Made by a program: the position numbers and the translations under genes. The notes under the pieces are model-generated. The model did not search any database. It was not told the DNA's origin and was given only the letters and a program-made list of their open reading frames with translations. Below, piece after piece: positions 33,362 through 44,062 of a DNA stretch of 64,000 nucleotides. The stretch's first letter is position 1; each line of letters begins with the position of its first letter. Location: positions 78,881-142,880 of the forward strand of contig NZ_CACSJO010000013.1 of the NCBI RefSeq assembly GCF_902706195.1, in the 5' to 3' direction. The stretch is from Novosphingobium sp. 18050. GTDB taxonomy: Bacteria; Pseudomonadota; Alphaproteobacteria; Sphingomonadales; Sphingomonadaceae.

Positions 33362-34111
33362 TTACCCTTCTCGTGCCACCTGAAACCCTGCAAACGACTG
33401 GTTCACCGGCATCAGTTCCAGCGTGTTGATGTTGACGTGCGCCGGCAGCGTGGCGACCCACAACACGGTCTCGGCAATATCCGCGCCGGTCAGCGGGTTG
33501 ACGCTGGAATAGAGAGTGTCCGAGGCCTGCTGGTCGCCGCCATTGCGCACGACGGTGAATTCGGTTTCGACCATGCCGGGCTCGATCGAGGTCACGCGCA
33601 CGCCCGTTCCCGACAGGTCCGAGCGCAGCCCCAGCGCGAACTGGCGTACGAAGGCCTTGGTGCCGCCGTAGACGTTGCCGCCGGTATAAGGGTAGGTCGC
33701 CGCCACCGATGACAGCATGACGATCGCGCCTTTGCGCTCGATCAGGCCCGGCAGCAGCTTGTGGGTGAGCGAGGCGAGGGCGACGACATTGGTGTCGATC
33801 ATCGTCTTCCAATCGGCGATGTCGGCCTTCTGCGCGGGGGAGGCGCCCAGCGCGAGGCCGGCATTGTTCACCAGGCAGTCGATCCCGGCGAAGGCTTCGG
33901 GCAGTGCGCCGAGAGCGGCATCGCGGGCGGCTTCGTCGCGCACGTCATAGGGGCAAGCGTGGAAGCGTTCCGCGCCGAATTCATCGGCCAGTGCCTGAAG
34001 CCGTTCGGCGCGGCGTCCGGTGCCGACCACGCGCCAGCCGGCGCCGATGAAAGCGCGGGCGCAGGCTTCGCCGATCCCGGAGGTGGCGCCGGTGACGAGT
34101 ACGGTCTTCAT
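33362..34111 (-). CDS. Short-chain dehydrogenase/reductase (YdfG-like)
   Basis: 249 residues from ATG 34111 with a GAAGGAG site. The Rossmann motif VTGATSGIGEA (7-17), the NNAG motif at about 87-90 and the catalytic YGGTK (Tyr, x3, Lys) around residue 150 are intact, with an active Ser in MLSSVAATYP. Close relatives of this SDR subgroup (E. coli YdfG) oxidise 3-hydroxy acids and serine with NADP. It is 11 bases downstream of the aldose-epimerase gene and probably shares its transcript. Confidence 0.9.
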   Translation of the reverse strand: MKTVLVTGATSGIGEACARAFIGAGWRVVGTGRRAERLQALADEFGAERFHACPYDVRDEAARDAALGALPEAFAGIDCLVNNAGLALGASPAQKADIADWKTMIDTNVVALASLTHKLLPGLIERKGAIVMLSSVAATYPYTGGNVYGGTKAFVRQFALGLRSDLSGTGVRVTSIEPGMVETEFTVVRNGGDQQASDTLYSSVNPLTGADIAETVLWVATLPAHVNINTLELMPVNQSFAGFQVAREG

Positions 34112-34122
34112 TCTAAACTCCT

Positions 34123-35013
34123 TCAATCGGCCGAGAGGACGGCCACGTCCATGCGGAAGCTGCGTGCCTCGCCCGCCTGGAGAGAGATCACGCCGGGTTT
34201 TTCGCGGTAGTCGCCGGTAAAGCCGAGCGGGTCGGCAATGCCCTGCCAGGGCTCGATGCACAGGTAGGCCGCGCCGGGCTTCTGCCAGATGCCCAGCATC
34301 GGCGTGTCGGGGAAGGCGATGGCAAGTTGCGCTGCACCGGCCGCGCCGAAGGTCAGCGAGCGGCTGGCGAGATGGTCCCAGATCAGGGCATCCGCCTCGA
34401 ACTGCGTGGCCTCGGGGTGCAGGAGATGGCCGTGGACGGGGGTGTGAACGGGTTCGGGCAGGACGAGGCCGGTTTCCTGCTCGATACGGCGGATCGGCTG
34501 AGGCTCGCCATGTTCGAAGGCGATCATGTGATCGTCCTTGGCCGCGCCGCCGGGCAGGGGCCAGGCGAAGGCAGGGTGGAAGCCGAAGCTGAAGGGCAGC
34601 GCCTCCTCGCCGGGGTTGGTGATGGTGGCTTCCATGTGCAGAGCATAGCCGTCGAGGCGGAAGGCCATTTCGAGGACGAAGGCGAAGGGGTAGACGCTGT
34701 GCGTCGCCTCGCTGTCGGCAAGGCGCAGGCGGACGTGGTCCGCGCCGGCTTCGACGATCTCGAACATCGAGCGGCGTGCGAAGCCGTGCTTTGCCAGCGT
34801 ATATTCGCGCCCGTCGACGCGGTAGCGGTCGCCGTTCAGGGCGCCGACGATCGGGAATAGCAGAGGGGCGTGGCCGGTCCAGAATGCCGGGTCGGCGCTG
34901 GTCATGTACTCGCGCCCCTGGCGGTCGGTGAGCGACCACAGCTCGGCCCCGAGCGGGTTGATCCGGGCGGTGAGATCGCCGGAAGAGATGGTCACGAATT
35001 CCATGTCAGCCAC
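34123..35013 (-). CDS. Aldose 1-epimerase family protein
   Basis: 296 residues (an ATG at 35004 gives 293). Galactose-mutarotase-like fold motifs are visible: INPLGAELWSL, FPIVGALNGD, HGFARRSMFEIV (HGFA is a hallmark of the YihR/YeaD-like branch), FGFHPAFAWPL and IEPWQGIADP. The catalytic His and Glu equivalents lie in HGFAR and CIEPW. It would interconvert alpha and beta forms of a free or phosphorylated sugar; the substrate is unknown. It begins 18 bases downstream of pheT on the same strand. Confidence 0.88.
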   Translation of the reverse strand: MADMEFVTISSGDLTARINPLGAELWSLTDRQGREYMTSADPAFWTGHAPLLFPIVGALNGDRYRVDGREYTLAKHGFARRSMFEIVEAGADHVRLRLADSEATHSVYPFAFVLEMAFRLDGYALHMEATITNPGEEALPFSFGFHPAFAWPLPGGAAKDDHMIAFEHGEPQPIRRIEQETGLVLPEPVHTPVHGHLLHPEATQFEADALIWDHLASRSLTFGAAGAAQLAIAFPDTPMLGIWQKPGAAYLCIEPWQGIADPLGFTGDYREKPGVISLQAGEARSFRMDVAVLSAD

Positions 35014-35031
35014 CGGCGATCTCCTGTCCGT

Positions 35032-37425
35032 TCAGCCTCGCAACACCGCGCCCAGCTTGGCGGCGGCGGCGGTTACCTTGTCACTGATCGCCTTGAGGTC
35101 GTCGTCCTTGTAGCTCTTTTCGAGCGGCTGGAGCGTGACTTCGAGAGCGAGCGACTTCTGGCCTTCGGGAACGCCCTGTCCGCGAAAGTCATCGAACAGG
35201 CGGGCCGCGACGATGTTCGCCTTGTCCGCGCCCTGCACCACACGCACCAGATCGGCGGCGGGCAGGCTGGCGGGGACGAGGAAGGCATAGTCGCGCGTCA
35301 CTGCCTGCAGTGCCGGGGGCGCGTAGGAGGTGCGGGCGAAAGCCGCCGCGCCCTTGCGGCCCGGAATGGCGTCGAGATAGATCTCGGCCAGGGCCACGGG
35401 GCCGTCGATGTCGAACTGCTTGGCGATCCTGGGATGCAGCATGCCAAAGCGGGCCAGCACGTTCTTGGGGCCAAGGCGCAGGGTGGCGGACTGGCCGGGG
35501 TGGAACTGCGGCCCGGCCTCTCCCATGACCTGGAGCTTGTCGACCGGCGCGCCGGCTTCGGCGAGCAGGGCGACGACTTCGGCCTTGGCGTCATAGGCGT
35601 CGAAAGGAGCGGCCTTGCCGGTGGCCCAGCCGCGCGGGGTCTTCTCGCCCGCCAGCACGAGGCCGAGGGCGAGGCGTTCGTCGCTCGCGCCGCCGGCGCC
35701 GCGCAGATAGCGGCGGCCGATCTCGAACAGGCGCAGGGCCGATGCACCGCGATCGAGGTTGCGCCGGGCCGCCATCAGCAGGCCGGGCAGCAGCGAGGGG
35801 CGCATGGCCTTCATGTCCTCGCTGATCGGGTTGGCAAGAACCCACAGCTCGCCCTCGGCAAAGGTCTGCGCCGGAGCTTCGGGCAGGAACGACCAGGTGA
35901 CGGCCTCCTGCAGTCCGCGCGCGGCAGCGGCGCGGCGCACGCGGCGCTCAAGCGTCTGCGCGGGCGTGGCGGTGGGCAGGGCGACGCCTTCCGCGCGGGG
36001 CAGGGGGACGCTCTCGACCTTGTCGAGGCCGTGGATACGCACGATTTCCTCGACGATGTCGGGCGCGCCGTCGACGTCGGGACGCCAGCCGGGGACGGTG
36101 ACCGCCCATCCTTCACCCTCAACCACCGAGAAGCCGAGGCTTTCTAGGATGCGCTTCTGCTCGCCGGGATTGACGGTGACGCCGCCCAGCTTCTCGACCA
36201 GCGAGGGTTCGAAGTGGACGATCTTCGGCGTGCCCGGCGCGGCGCCTGCGCGCACGACCTCGGACACTTCGCCGCCGCACAGCTTCACAATCAGCCCGGT
36301 CAGCAGCGCCATGCCGGTGTCGAGGAACTGCGGGTCGATCCCGCGCTCGAAACGGCCGCGCGCGTCGGAGGTGAGGTTGAGCTTGCGGCCCGTCTTCGCG
36401 ATGCGGGTCGGATCGAAGTAGGCGATTTCGAGCAGGATGTCGGCGGTGTCATCGCCGCAGCCGGAATGCTGGCCGCCCATGATGCCCGCGATATCGTGAG
36501 CGCCCGCGTCGTCGGCGATCACCGTCATCTCGGCGTCCAGGATGTAGGTCTTCTCGTTCAGCGCGACGACCGTTTCGCCCTCGACCGCGCGCCGGGCGAC
36601 GACGGCGCCGCTCAGCTTTGCAAGGTCATAGGCGTGGGCCGGACGCCCGAAGGCGAGCATGATGAAGTTGGTCGCATCGACCAGCGCAGAAATCGGGCGC
36701 TGACCGGCAGACTTCAGCGCATCCTGCAGCCACTGCGGCGAGGGGCCGTTCTTCACGCCCTTGATGACGCGGCCGTAGAAGGCCGGGCAGCCCTCGGCAT
36801 CTTCGGTGCGCACGTCGACCAGGCAGGGGAAGGTGCCGGGCATGTCCTCGACCGGAAGGGGATTGAGCGTGCCGATGCCAGCCGCCGCAAGATCGCGCGC
36901 TATGCCGTAGAGGCCCATGCAGTCCGGGCGGTTGGGCGTGATCGCCACGTCGATGACCGGATCTGCGCCGTGGTACTGCGCGAAAGGCGTGCCGATGGGG
37001 GCGTCCTCAGGCAGTTCGATGATGCCGTCGTGGTCCTCGCCCAGCTCCAGTTCGCGGGTGGAGCACATCATGCCGTTCGATTCGACACCGCGAATCGCCG
37101 ATTTCTTGAGGACCATGCCGTTGGCCGGAACCACCGCGCCGGGCAGGCCCAGCACGCCGATCATGCCGGCGCGCGCATTGGGGGCACCGCACACGACCTG
37201 CAGCGGCGCGCCGTCACCCGTATCGACGGAAAGCACCTGCAGCTTGTCCGCATCGGGGTGACGCGCGGCTGTCAGCACCCGGGCGACGCGGAAGCCTTCC
37301 AGCTTCTCGGCCGGGTCCTCGATGCCTTCGACTTCGAGGCCGATGGCGTTGAGAGTGGCGGCGATCTGCTCGATCGACGCATCGGTGTCCAGGTACTGCT
37401 TCAGCCAGGAGAGCGAGAACTTCAT
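35032..37425 (-). CDS. pheT: Phenylalanyl-tRNA synthetase beta subunit
   Basis: 797 residues, full length. The start MKFSLSWLKQYLDTDASIEQ is typical, followed by the EMAP/tRNA-binding domain at about 40-150 (VVCGAPNARAGM), the B3/B4 editing domain (220-370), B5 (HFEPSLVEKLGG region) and the C-terminal ferredoxin-like anticodon-binding domain (FARTSYAPPALQAVTRDYAF). It forms an alpha2-beta2 enzyme with PheS. It follows pheS by 17 bases. Confidence 0.98.
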   Translation of the reverse strand: MKFSLSWLKQYLDTDASIEQIAATLNAIGLEVEGIEDPAEKLEGFRVARVLTAARHPDADKLQVLSVDTGDGAPLQVVCGAPNARAGMIGVLGLPGAVVPANGMVLKKSAIRGVESNGMMCSTRELELGEDHDGIIELPEDAPIGTPFAQYHGADPVIDVAITPNRPDCMGLYGIARDLAAAGIGTLNPLPVEDMPGTFPCLVDVRTEDAEGCPAFYGRVIKGVKNGPSPQWLQDALKSAGQRPISALVDATNFIMLAFGRPAHAYDLAKLSGAVVARRAVEGETVVALNEKTYILDAEMTVIADDAGAHDIAGIMGGQHSGCGDDTADILLEIAYFDPTRIAKTGRKLNLTSDARGRFERGIDPQFLDTGMALLTGLIVKLCGGEVSEVVRAGAAPGTPKIVHFEPSLVEKLGGVTVNPGEQKRILESLGFSVVEGEGWAVTVPGWRPDVDGAPDIVEEIVRIHGLDKVESVPLPRAEGVALPTATPAQTLERRVRRAAAARGLQEAVTWSFLPEAPAQTFAEGELWVLANPISEDMKAMRPSLLPGLLMAARRNLDRGASALRLFEIGRRYLRGAGGASDERLALGLVLAGEKTPRGWATGKAAPFDAYDAKAEVVALLAEAGAPVDKLQVMGEAGPQFHPGQSATLRLGPKNVLARFGMLHPRIAKQFDIDGPVALAEIYLDAIPGRKGAAAFARTSYAPPALQAVTRDYAFLVPASLPAADLVRVVQGADKANIVAARLFDDFRGQGVPEGQKSLALEVTLQPLEKSYKDDDLKAISDKVTAAAAKLGAVLRG

Positions 37426-37442
37426 TGTCTATTCCTTTCCGC

Positions 37443-38558
37443 TCAGACCGGCGTGCCAACGCCGCCCGAAAGGGTCGGCACGTCGAGGGCGGAGAATCCG
37501 TAGTGGGAGAGCCAGCGCACATCGCCGTCGAAGAAGGCGCGCAGATCGTCCATGCCGTACTTAAGCATGGCAAGCCGGTCGACGCCGATGCCGAAGGCGA
37601 AGCCCTGCCATTCGTCGGGATCGAAATTGCCCGCCGCGATGACGTGGCGGTTGACCATGCCGCTGCCCAGCACTTCCATCCAGGCATGGCCCGGCGCATC
37701 GCCCGAACCCCCGACCACGCGGCGGCCCCCGGTGCTGGAATAGCCGACATCGACCTCGATCGAAGGCTCGGTGAAGGGGAAATAGCTGGGGCGCAGGCGC
37801 AGGACGATGTCGTCGCGCTCGAAAAACGCCTTGAGGAAGGCTTCCAGCGTCCACTTCAGATGGCCGAGGTGGATGCCCTTGTCGATGACGAGGCCCTCGA
37901 TCTGGTGGAACATCGGGGTGTGGGTGGCGTCGCTGTCCGAACGGTAGACGCGGCCCGGCGCGACGATGCGCAGCGGGGCGCCGCCCGGATTGGCCTTCGC
38001 CGTCTCGATCATCGAGCGGATCTGCACTGGCGAGGTATGGGTGCGCAGCAGCATCTCGCGGCCGGCATCGTTTTTGTCCGGGAAGTAGAAGGTGTCGTGC
38101 ATCGCGCGCGCCGGGTGGCTTTCCGGCATGTTGAGCGCGGTGAAGTTGTGCCAGTCGTCCTCGATCTCGGGCCCGGTGGCGACGGCGAAGCCGAGGTCGG
38201 CGAACACTTCGGCCAGTTCGTCCATCACCTGCGAGATCGGGTGGACGGCGCCGCGCGGCAGCGCCGGGGCGGGGAGCGAGAGGTCGATCGTTTCGGCGGC
38301 GAGGCGCGCGTCGAGCGCGGCGGTTTCCAGCGCGTCCTTGCGACCGGCGAGAGCCTCGGTCACGCTTTCACGCAGGCCCTGGATCTTGGGGCCTTCGATC
38401 TTGCGTTCCTCGGGGTCGAGCTTGCCCAGGGTCTTGAGCAGGCCGGAGATCGACCCCTGCTTGCCCAGAAATTCGATGCGCAGGGACTCCAGCGTATCGA
38501 GATCATGGGCGCCCGCTATCCGCGAGAGCGCCTCCTGGCCGGTTGCTGCATAGTCCAC
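37443..38558 (-). CDS. pheS: Phenylalanyl-tRNA synthetase alpha subunit
   Basis: 371 residues. The N-terminal coiled coil (1-90) contains [20 protein letters not shown], and the catalytic class II core follows: [30 protein letters not shown] (motif 1 region), [24 protein letters not shown] and [20 protein letters not shown] (motif 2), with motif 3 near the C-terminus ([17 protein letters not shown]). First gene of pheST, separated from the ribosomal genes by a strong terminator. Confidence 0.98.
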   Translation of the reverse strand: MDYAATGQEALSRIAGAHDLDTLESLRIEFLGKQGSISGLLKTLGKLDPEERKIEGPKIQGLRESVTEALAGRKDALETAALDARLAAETIDLSLPAPALPRGAVHPISQVMDELAEVFADLGFAVATGPEIEDDWHNFTALNMPESHPARAMHDTFYFPDKNDAGREMLLRTHTSPVQIRSMIETAKANPGGAPLRIVAPGRVYRSDSDATHTPMFHQIEGLVIDKGIHLGHLKWTLEAFLKAFFERDDIVLRLRPSYFPFTEPSIEVDVGYSSTGGRRVVGGSGDAPGHAWMEVLGSGMVNRHVIAAGNFDPDEWQGFAFGIGVDRLAMLKYGMDDLRAFFDGDVRWLSHYGFSALDVPTLSGGVGTPV

Positions 38559-38670
38559 TGGTCGTCCGCCTGCTTGATTAGGGAATATTCGGTGCCGTGC
38601 TCCTTAGGGAGAAGGGCCGCGAATCGCAACGGAAGAGGGGAGGATGCGGCAGCGGAAAGCTCAGACGCGA

Positions 38671-38706
38671 AAAGGGCGCGGACAGCATATGCCATCCGCG
38701 CCCTTT
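38671..38706 (-). terminator. Terminator of rpmI-rplT
   Basis: AAAGGGCGCGGA (38671-38682) and TCCGCGCCCTTT (38695-38706) form a perfect 12-bp stem with a 12-base loop; on the minus strand a T-run follows the stem. It lies 28 bases after the rplT stop. Confidence 0.88.
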
Positions 38707-38734
38707 CATCACGCTGCAAGCGCGAGCGGCGTTG

Positions 38735-39100
38735 TTACGCCGCTGCGGGCAGTGCTGCCTTCGCCTGAGCGATGACGGTGCTGAACACGCCGCCTTCGTT
38801 CATGGCAAGATCAGCCATGGTCTTGCGGTCCAGTTCGATCCCGGCCAGCTTGGTGCCGTGGATGAACTGCGAGTATGTCAGGCCTTCAGCGCGGACAGCC
38901 GCGTTGATGCGCTGGATCCAGAGAGCGCGGAACGTGCGCTTCTTGATCTTGCGGTCGCGATACGCATACTGGCCAGCCTTTTCGACGGCCTGGCGTGCGA
39001 CGCGGATCGTGTTCTTGCGGCGGCCACGGTAGCCCTTGGCCTGCTCGAGAATACGCTTGTGCTTGGCGCGGGTGGTTACACCCCTTTTGATACGGCTCAT
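38735..39100 (-). CDS. rplT: 50S ribosomal protein L20
   Basis: 121 residues. The start [20 protein letters not shown] and the sequence [37 protein letters not shown] and [20 protein letters not shown] are diagnostic. L20 binds 23S rRNA early in 50S assembly and in many bacteria represses its own operon by binding the mRNA. It lies 13 bases behind rpmI; infC, often the first gene of this operon, is not adjacent. Confidence 0.99.
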   Translation of the reverse strand: MSRIKRGVTTRAKHKRILEQAKGYRGRRKNTIRVARQAVEKAGQYAYRDRKIKKRTFRALWIQRINAAVRAEGLTYSQFIHGTKLAGIELDRKTMADLAMNEGGVFSTVIAQAKAALPAAA

Positions 39101-39113
39101 CGGTTAGTACTCC

Positions 39114-39317
39114 TCAGTTGAGCCCGTAGGGCGCCCACTTCTTGATCGTCTTCGCATCGGCGTCAGAAATGACGTCGGTACGGCGATTCTGGCGGATGTA
39201 CTTACCGTTGTGGTTCATCAGGCGGTGGCGCTTGCCGGCCACGCCATGCTTGACCTTGCCGGTGGCGGTGAGGCGGAAGCGCTTCTTAACGCCGCTCTTG
39301 GTCTTCAGTTTGGGCAT
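39114..39317 (-). CDS. rpmI: 50S ribosomal protein L35
   Basis: 67 residues from ATG 39317, giving the canonical start [20 protein letters not shown]; an in-frame upstream start at 39341 is less likely. [15 protein letters not shown] is the family core. First gene of rpmI-rplT; its promoter should lie in 39318-39476. Confidence 0.98.
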   Translation of the reverse strand: MPKLKTKSGVKKRFRLTATGKVKHGVAGKRHRLMNHNGKYIRQNRRTDVISDADAKTIKKWAPYGLN

Positions 39318-39476
39318 TTGCGTCTCCTTTGTCAGGGACACGTCCCGTCGGCCATGGCAGCCCTTTTCGCCAGGCCGACCCGCGAATCTCTTCGAAAAGA
39401 TTCATCCGTGTCGATTGAAGCGCCGGCCCTTAGTGGGGACCACGGCGAAAGGCAAGCGCTGTACGCACCGGGCGGC

Positions 39477-39902
39477 CTATGAGGCGGAGAAAGCCTTGCG
39501 GCGGCCGGTGCGCAGCCAATCGAGGAAGTCGCCGCCGGGGATCAGCGGGGCGCCGGGCGGTAACGCGGCGCGCCAGAGATAGACCTGAGCAGAGACTTCG
39601 CCCCCGGATGCGGTTTGCGCTTCAACCACCACGCGGCGGTACTCAGCGCCTTCATAGCGGTCGAGCAGCGCCAGGTCGCCCGCCTCCAGCCGCAGCATGC
39701 ACAATGTGCCGCGTACAACCTCACTGTCCCATGCAGGCACCAGTGCCGGAAACCAGCCGCTGCCGCCCTGAATTCCGTATAGGCGTCCGGGCATCGTCGC
39801 CGGCTCGCTGCGGAGCAGGCGCGGGGTCAGCCAGTCGCTCATCTGCGTTCCCGCATGAGGTTGCAGGGTTCCGTAGACGAACAGCGGCAGGGGACGCGTC
39901 AT
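39477..39902 (-). CDS. Gamma-glutamylcyclotransferase-like (AIG2-type) protein
   Basis: 141 residues from ATG 39902. The family signature LFVYGTLQP at residues 6-14 forms the substrate-binding loop, and the general-base Glu is in LDRYEGAEYRRV at about 80. The central GRLYGIQGG and YLWRAALPPGAP complete the fold. Members cyclise gamma-glutamyl amines to 5-oxoproline or act on related amides; the exact substrate is not inferable. It starts five bases after the hisN stop and is probably cotranscribed. Confidence 0.88.
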   Translation of the reverse strand: MTRPLPLFVYGTLQPHAGTQMSDWLTPRLLRSEPATMPGRLYGIQGGSGWFPALVPAWDSEVVRGTLCMLRLEAGDLALLDRYEGAEYRRVVVEAQTASGGEVSAQVYLWRAALPPGAPLIPGGDFLDWLRTGRRKAFSAS

Positions 39903-39906
39903 GCTC

Positions 39907-40692
39907 TCAGTGGTGATGGCACGCCATCGCTTCGACCACGTCCTCCAGCCGCGCCGGATCGCCGATCGCGAGGACGTGGCCGTCCGATTCAATGTTGAGC
40001 GGCTCGCCGTTCCAGTCGCACATGGTGCCGCCGGCGCCTTCGACGACGGGGACCAGCGCCGCCCAGTCGTGCAGTTTGAGGCCCGCTTCGCAGACGAGAT
40101 CGATGTGGCCGCTGGCGAGGAGGCCGTAGTTGTAGCAGTCGCCGCCCATCATCATGCGCTTGTGGTCGGTCTTGGCCGCCAGTGCCATGAAGTGCTCGCC
40201 CTCGTGCTCGTCGAAGTATTGCGGGCCGGTAGTGGCCAGCATCATTTCGGAAAGTTCGCGGCAGGGGCGGGTGCGGACCTCGCGGCCGTTGAAGGTGGTG
40301 GCATAGCCGCTGGCGCCGACCCAGCGTTCCCGCAGGATCGGCTGGTCGATAATGCCCAGCACGGGCCAGCCATCGACCAGCAGCGCGATCAGGGTGCCGA
40401 AGATCGGACGCCCGCCGATGAACGAGACGGTGCCGTCGATCGGATCGAGCACCCAGGTCCGGTTCGAGGCGCCTTCATCGGTGCCGAATTCCTCGCCGAT
40501 GATGGTGTCGGGGGGGACCTCTGCCTTGAGGATGCGGCGCATGGCCTCCTCGGCGGCGCGGTCCGCCACCGTTACGGGCGAGGCGTCCGGTTTGCGCTCG
40601 GCGCCGATGCCAGTGCGGAAGTGGGGGCGAATCGCCTCTCCCGCCGCATCGGCAAGGCGGAGGGCAAGGGCGATGTCCTGTTCGATCTTCAT
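39907..40692 (-). CDS. hisN: Histidinol-phosphatase of the inositol-monophosphatase family
   Basis: 261 residues from ATG 40692. Metal-binding motifs of the FIG superfamily are present: IIGEEFG (Glu), WVLDPIDGTVSFIGG (Asp-Ile-Asp-Gly-Thr) and KLHDWAALVPVVEGAGG near the C-terminus. The CYNYGLLASGHIDLVCE and FIGGRPIFGTLIAL segments match HisN of alphaproteobacteria more closely than SuhB or CysQ. HisN removes phosphate from histidinol phosphate in histidine synthesis. It is divergent from the AraC-type gene. Confidence 0.88.
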   Translation of the reverse strand: MKIEQDIALALRLADAAGEAIRPHFRTGIGAERKPDASPVTVADRAAEEAMRRILKAEVPPDTIIGEEFGTDEGASNRTWVLDPIDGTVSFIGGRPIFGTLIALLVDGWPVLGIIDQPILRERWVGASGYATTFNGREVRTRPCRELSEMMLATTGPQYFDEHEGEHFMALAAKTDHKRMMMGGDCYNYGLLASGHIDLVCEAGLKLHDWAALVPVVEGAGGTMCDWNGEPLNIESDGHVLAIGDPARLEDVVEAMACHHH

Positions 40693-40730
40693 GGCGCTGC
40701 TGTGCCTTCCCGGCGCCCGTGTGGTCAAGG

Positions 40731-40759
40731 TTACAGGTTTGAAACCGACAGACCTGTAA
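40731..40759. promoter_or_regulatory. 8-bp inverted repeat in the hisN/AraC-type divergent gap
   Basis: TTACAGGT (40731-40738) and ACCTGTAA (40752-40759) are perfect inverted repeats with a 13-base spacer, 39 bases upstream of hisN and 92 bases before the regulator start. A further AACAGG half lies at about 40766. It is probably an operator, perhaps for the adjacent regulator. Confidence 0.55.
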
Positions 40760-40850
40760 AATTATAACAGGGCGGGTGGATTTTCCCGCATTGCCGCGCC
40801 TTTGCGGCGCCAGTATCGCTGTGGTCGGGTATTCGCAGCTAGAAGTGGGC

Positions 40851-41795
40851 ATGCAGCGTAAGAACCGTCCTGCGGTAGATTCTACAATCGCGCCGCAACA
40901 GGGCATCACAAGGGACGGGCAACCCCTGTCGTACAACCGAGCACCGGCGCCGGACCTGGCCCCTTGGATCGCGCGTTTGTACGTCACGGTAGTTCAGGCG
41001 CCGGTTGACTACACGCTATCGTGCGGGCTGTTCAACGACACTGCCTGCATTCGTGTCCAACTGGCCGGTGAATGGACTGCCGAAACCGCAACCGGGACGG
41101 AGCGTTATGGGCGGGCGGCGATCTTCTTGGGCCCGCAGTCGCGCCGGATGCCGGTTTCCGTCACCGGCAGCTTCACCAGCATTGGCATGGCGATCCGCCC
41201 CGGGGCCTGCACTGCGCTGCAAGGGCCGCGCGTGGGAGACTTCGTCGACCGGCTGGTGCCCTCGGGCGTTGTCGCCACGCCTTCGGACCGGATGCTGGAG
41301 CTGTTCGCCCCCGATGCCTCTCCCGAAGAATGGCTGGAATCGCTGGAAGGGCTGCTGCGCAAGCGGGTGGAGCATCTGGGCGGCAGCCTGCCCGATCCCA
41401 TCTCGTCGCGATTTGAAGAGATCACCTTTCGCGATCCCGGTATGTCGGTCAGCGATGCGGCGGTCGAATGCGGGGTGGAGCGGCGCAAGCTGGAGCGTGT
41501 GGTCAGCCGCGACTTCGGCATGGCGCCCAAGCAGGTGCTGCGCCGCGCCCGCGCGCTCGACATGGCAAGCCACCTGCGCGGGGTAGCCGATGCACGTGAG
41601 GGGGACGAGATTGCCCTGCGCTATTACGACGAGAGCCACCTCATCCACGAATTCACGGAGCTGTTCGGCATGTCGCCGCGGCAGTTCGTCAAGACGCCGC
41701 AGCCGATCCTGACGCTGGCGCTGGAATCGCGCCAGGCCCGCCGACTGGAGGCGCTGCACCGGATAGAGCCAGGTCAGATTCGGCCTTGGGAGTGA
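40851..41795 (+). CDS. AraC-family transcriptional regulator
   Basis: 314 residues from ATG 40851. An N-terminal ~175-residue domain of AraC-binding-like layout (AIFLGPQSRRMPVSVTGSF region) precedes the two helix-turn-helix units at the C-terminus (about 205-290): VSDAAVECGVERRKLERVVS and IHEFTELFGMSPRQF, the latter matching the second AraC HTH consensus. It may bind the inverted repeat at 40731-40759. The inducer is unknown. Confidence 0.85.
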   Translation: MQRKNRPAVDSTIAPQQGITRDGQPLSYNRAPAPDLAPWIARLYVTVVQAPVDYTLSCGLFNDTACIRVQLAGEWTAETATGTERYGRAAIFLGPQSRRMPVSVTGSFTSIGMAIRPGACTALQGPRVGDFVDRLVPSGVVATPSDRMLELFAPDASPEEWLESLEGLLRKRVEHLGGSLPDPISSRFEEITFRDPGMSVSDAAVECGVERRKLERVVSRDFGMAPKQVLRRARALDMASHLRGVADAREGDEIALRYYDESHLIHEFTELFGMSPRQFVKTPQPILTLALESRQARRLEALHRIEPGQIRPWE

Positions 41796-41822
41796 CGGAG
41801 GCCTCGGTCTTGCAAACGAAGA

Positions 41823-41852
41823 AACCCAGAGCAGCGTAAACTGCCCTGGGTT
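41823..41852. terminator. Hairpin between the AraC-type gene and prs
   Basis: AACCCAG-A-GCAG pairs with CTGC-C-CTGGGTT around a CGTAAA loop, 27 bases past the regulator stop and 45 bases from the prs stop. It serves convergent genes; the T-run is moderate. Confidence 0.65.
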
Positions 41853-41896
41853 CTGAAGGTGGTTTCTTGCGGGCAGAAAAGTCTCCCCGCCCTACC

Positions 41897-42832
<936 letters not shown>

Positions 42833-42952
42833 GGCGAATCCCCGTGACGGTTCCTGGACGGACGGTCGATGGCGCCCGCCCTGTAGTGATGCGTCATGCG
42901 ATTGCAATAGTCGGAGACGGTTTTTCACCGCCCGGCGGCAGGGCCTGCAAAG

Positions 42953-42994
42953 GCGAAAGGCCGGACCCGGGATACCCCGAATCCGGCCTTTCGC
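42953..42994 (-). terminator. Terminator downstream of glpX
   Basis: GCGAAAGGCCGGA (42953-42965) and TCCGGCCTTTCGC (42982-42994) form a perfect 13-bp stem with a 16-base loop, about 27 bases past the glpX stop and upstream of prs. Confidence 0.75.
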
Positions 42995-43020
42995 GTTTCC
43001 TGCCAGTAGCTTGGCATCGA

Positions 43021-44001
43021 TCAGATGCGGTGTTCGCCCCTGATCCAGCGTACTGTGCCCGAACTGGCGCGCATCACCACGCTCTCGGTCGTCATCTTGC
43101 CGCCCTTGCGGTGCTTGACGCCCTGCAGCAGCGACCCGCTGGTCACGCCGGTCGCCGCGAAGATGCAGTCGCCCTTGGCGAGGTCTTCCAGTTTGTAGAT
43201 CTTGTTCAGGTCCTCGATGCCCCACTTGCGGGCGCGAAGGCGCTCGTCCTCGTTGCGGAACAGCAGGCGGCCGTTGAACTGGCCGCCCACGCAGCGCAGC
43301 GCCGCTGCGGCCAGCACGCCCTCGGGGGCGCCGCCCGAGCCCATGTACATGTCGATCGTAGTGTCCTCGTCGGTCACCGCGATCACGCCGGCGACATCGC
43401 CGTCACCGATCAGCACGACGCCGCAGCCGATGCTGCGCAGCTCGGCGATCAGCGCGTCGTGACGCGGGCGGTCGAGCACGCAGACGATGATATCGGAAGG
43501 CTTCACGCCCTTGGCCGCCGCCACCGCCGTCACGTTTTCGGTCGGGGTCTTGCCCAGGTCGATGATCCCGTCGGGGTAGCCTGGCCCGACCGCCAGTTTG
43601 TCCATGTAGACGTCGGGCGCGTTGAGCAGGCCGCCTTCTTCCGCCGCCGCCAGCACCGCCATCGAATTGGGGCCGGCCTTGGCGGTTATGGTGGTGCCTT
43701 CCAGCGGATCGAGGGCGATGTCGATCTTGGGGCCCGTGCCCGGCGCACCGCCGACTTTCTCGCCGATGAAGAGCATCGGCGCTTCGTCGCGTTCCCCCTC
43801 GCCAATCACGACCGTACCGTCCATATAGAGTTCGTCGAAGGCCTTGCGCATCGCTTCGACGGCGGCATGATCGGCCGCCTTCTCGTCTCCGCGACCGATG
43901 AGGTAGGACGCGGCAATGGCCGCGGCCTCTGTGACGCGCACCATTTCCAGGACGAGAACCCGGTCGAGTACCTTGCTTGCGGGGGTCGTGTTTTCGGGCA
44001 T
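43021..44001 (-). CDS. glpX: Class II fructose-1,6-bisphosphatase (GlpX)
   Basis: 326 residues from ATG 44001. The family pattern is clear: [38 protein letters not shown] and the metal and substrate site [10 protein letters not shown], then ITVIADGD-like [12 protein letters not shown] and [14 protein letters not shown]. It removes the 1-phosphate from fructose bisphosphate in gluconeogenesis. It lies downstream of hom (45868-44561) on the same strand, but an oppositely oriented gene intervenes. Confidence 0.96.
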   Translation of the reverse strand: MPENTTPASKVLDRVLVLEMVRVTEAAAIAASYLIGRGDEKAADHAAVEAMRKAFDELYMDGTVVIGEGERDEAPMLFIGEKVGGAPGTGPKIDIALDPLEGTTITAKAGPNSMAVLAAAEEGGLLNAPDVYMDKLAVGPGYPDGIIDLGKTPTENVTAVAAAKGVKPSDIIVCVLDRPRHDALIAELRSIGCGVVLIGDGDVAGVIAVTDEDTTIDMYMGSGGAPEGVLAAAALRCVGGQFNGRLLFRNEDERLRARKWGIEDLNKIYKLEDLAKGDCIFAATGVTSGSLLQGVKHRKGGKMTTESVVMRASSGTVRWIRGEHRI

Positions 44002-44062
44002 GTTCACTCCGGAGTAATCCAGGGAGGAAAAGGTTCGGATCGCTTAGACAGAGGAATTTGAG

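Noticed and set aside
34870..37503. Two long + frames (34870-36147 and 36214-37503) opposite pheT
   Set aside because: pheT is certain on the other strand; these frames have Arg/Gly/Val-rich composition typical of antisense codons in GC-rich DNA.
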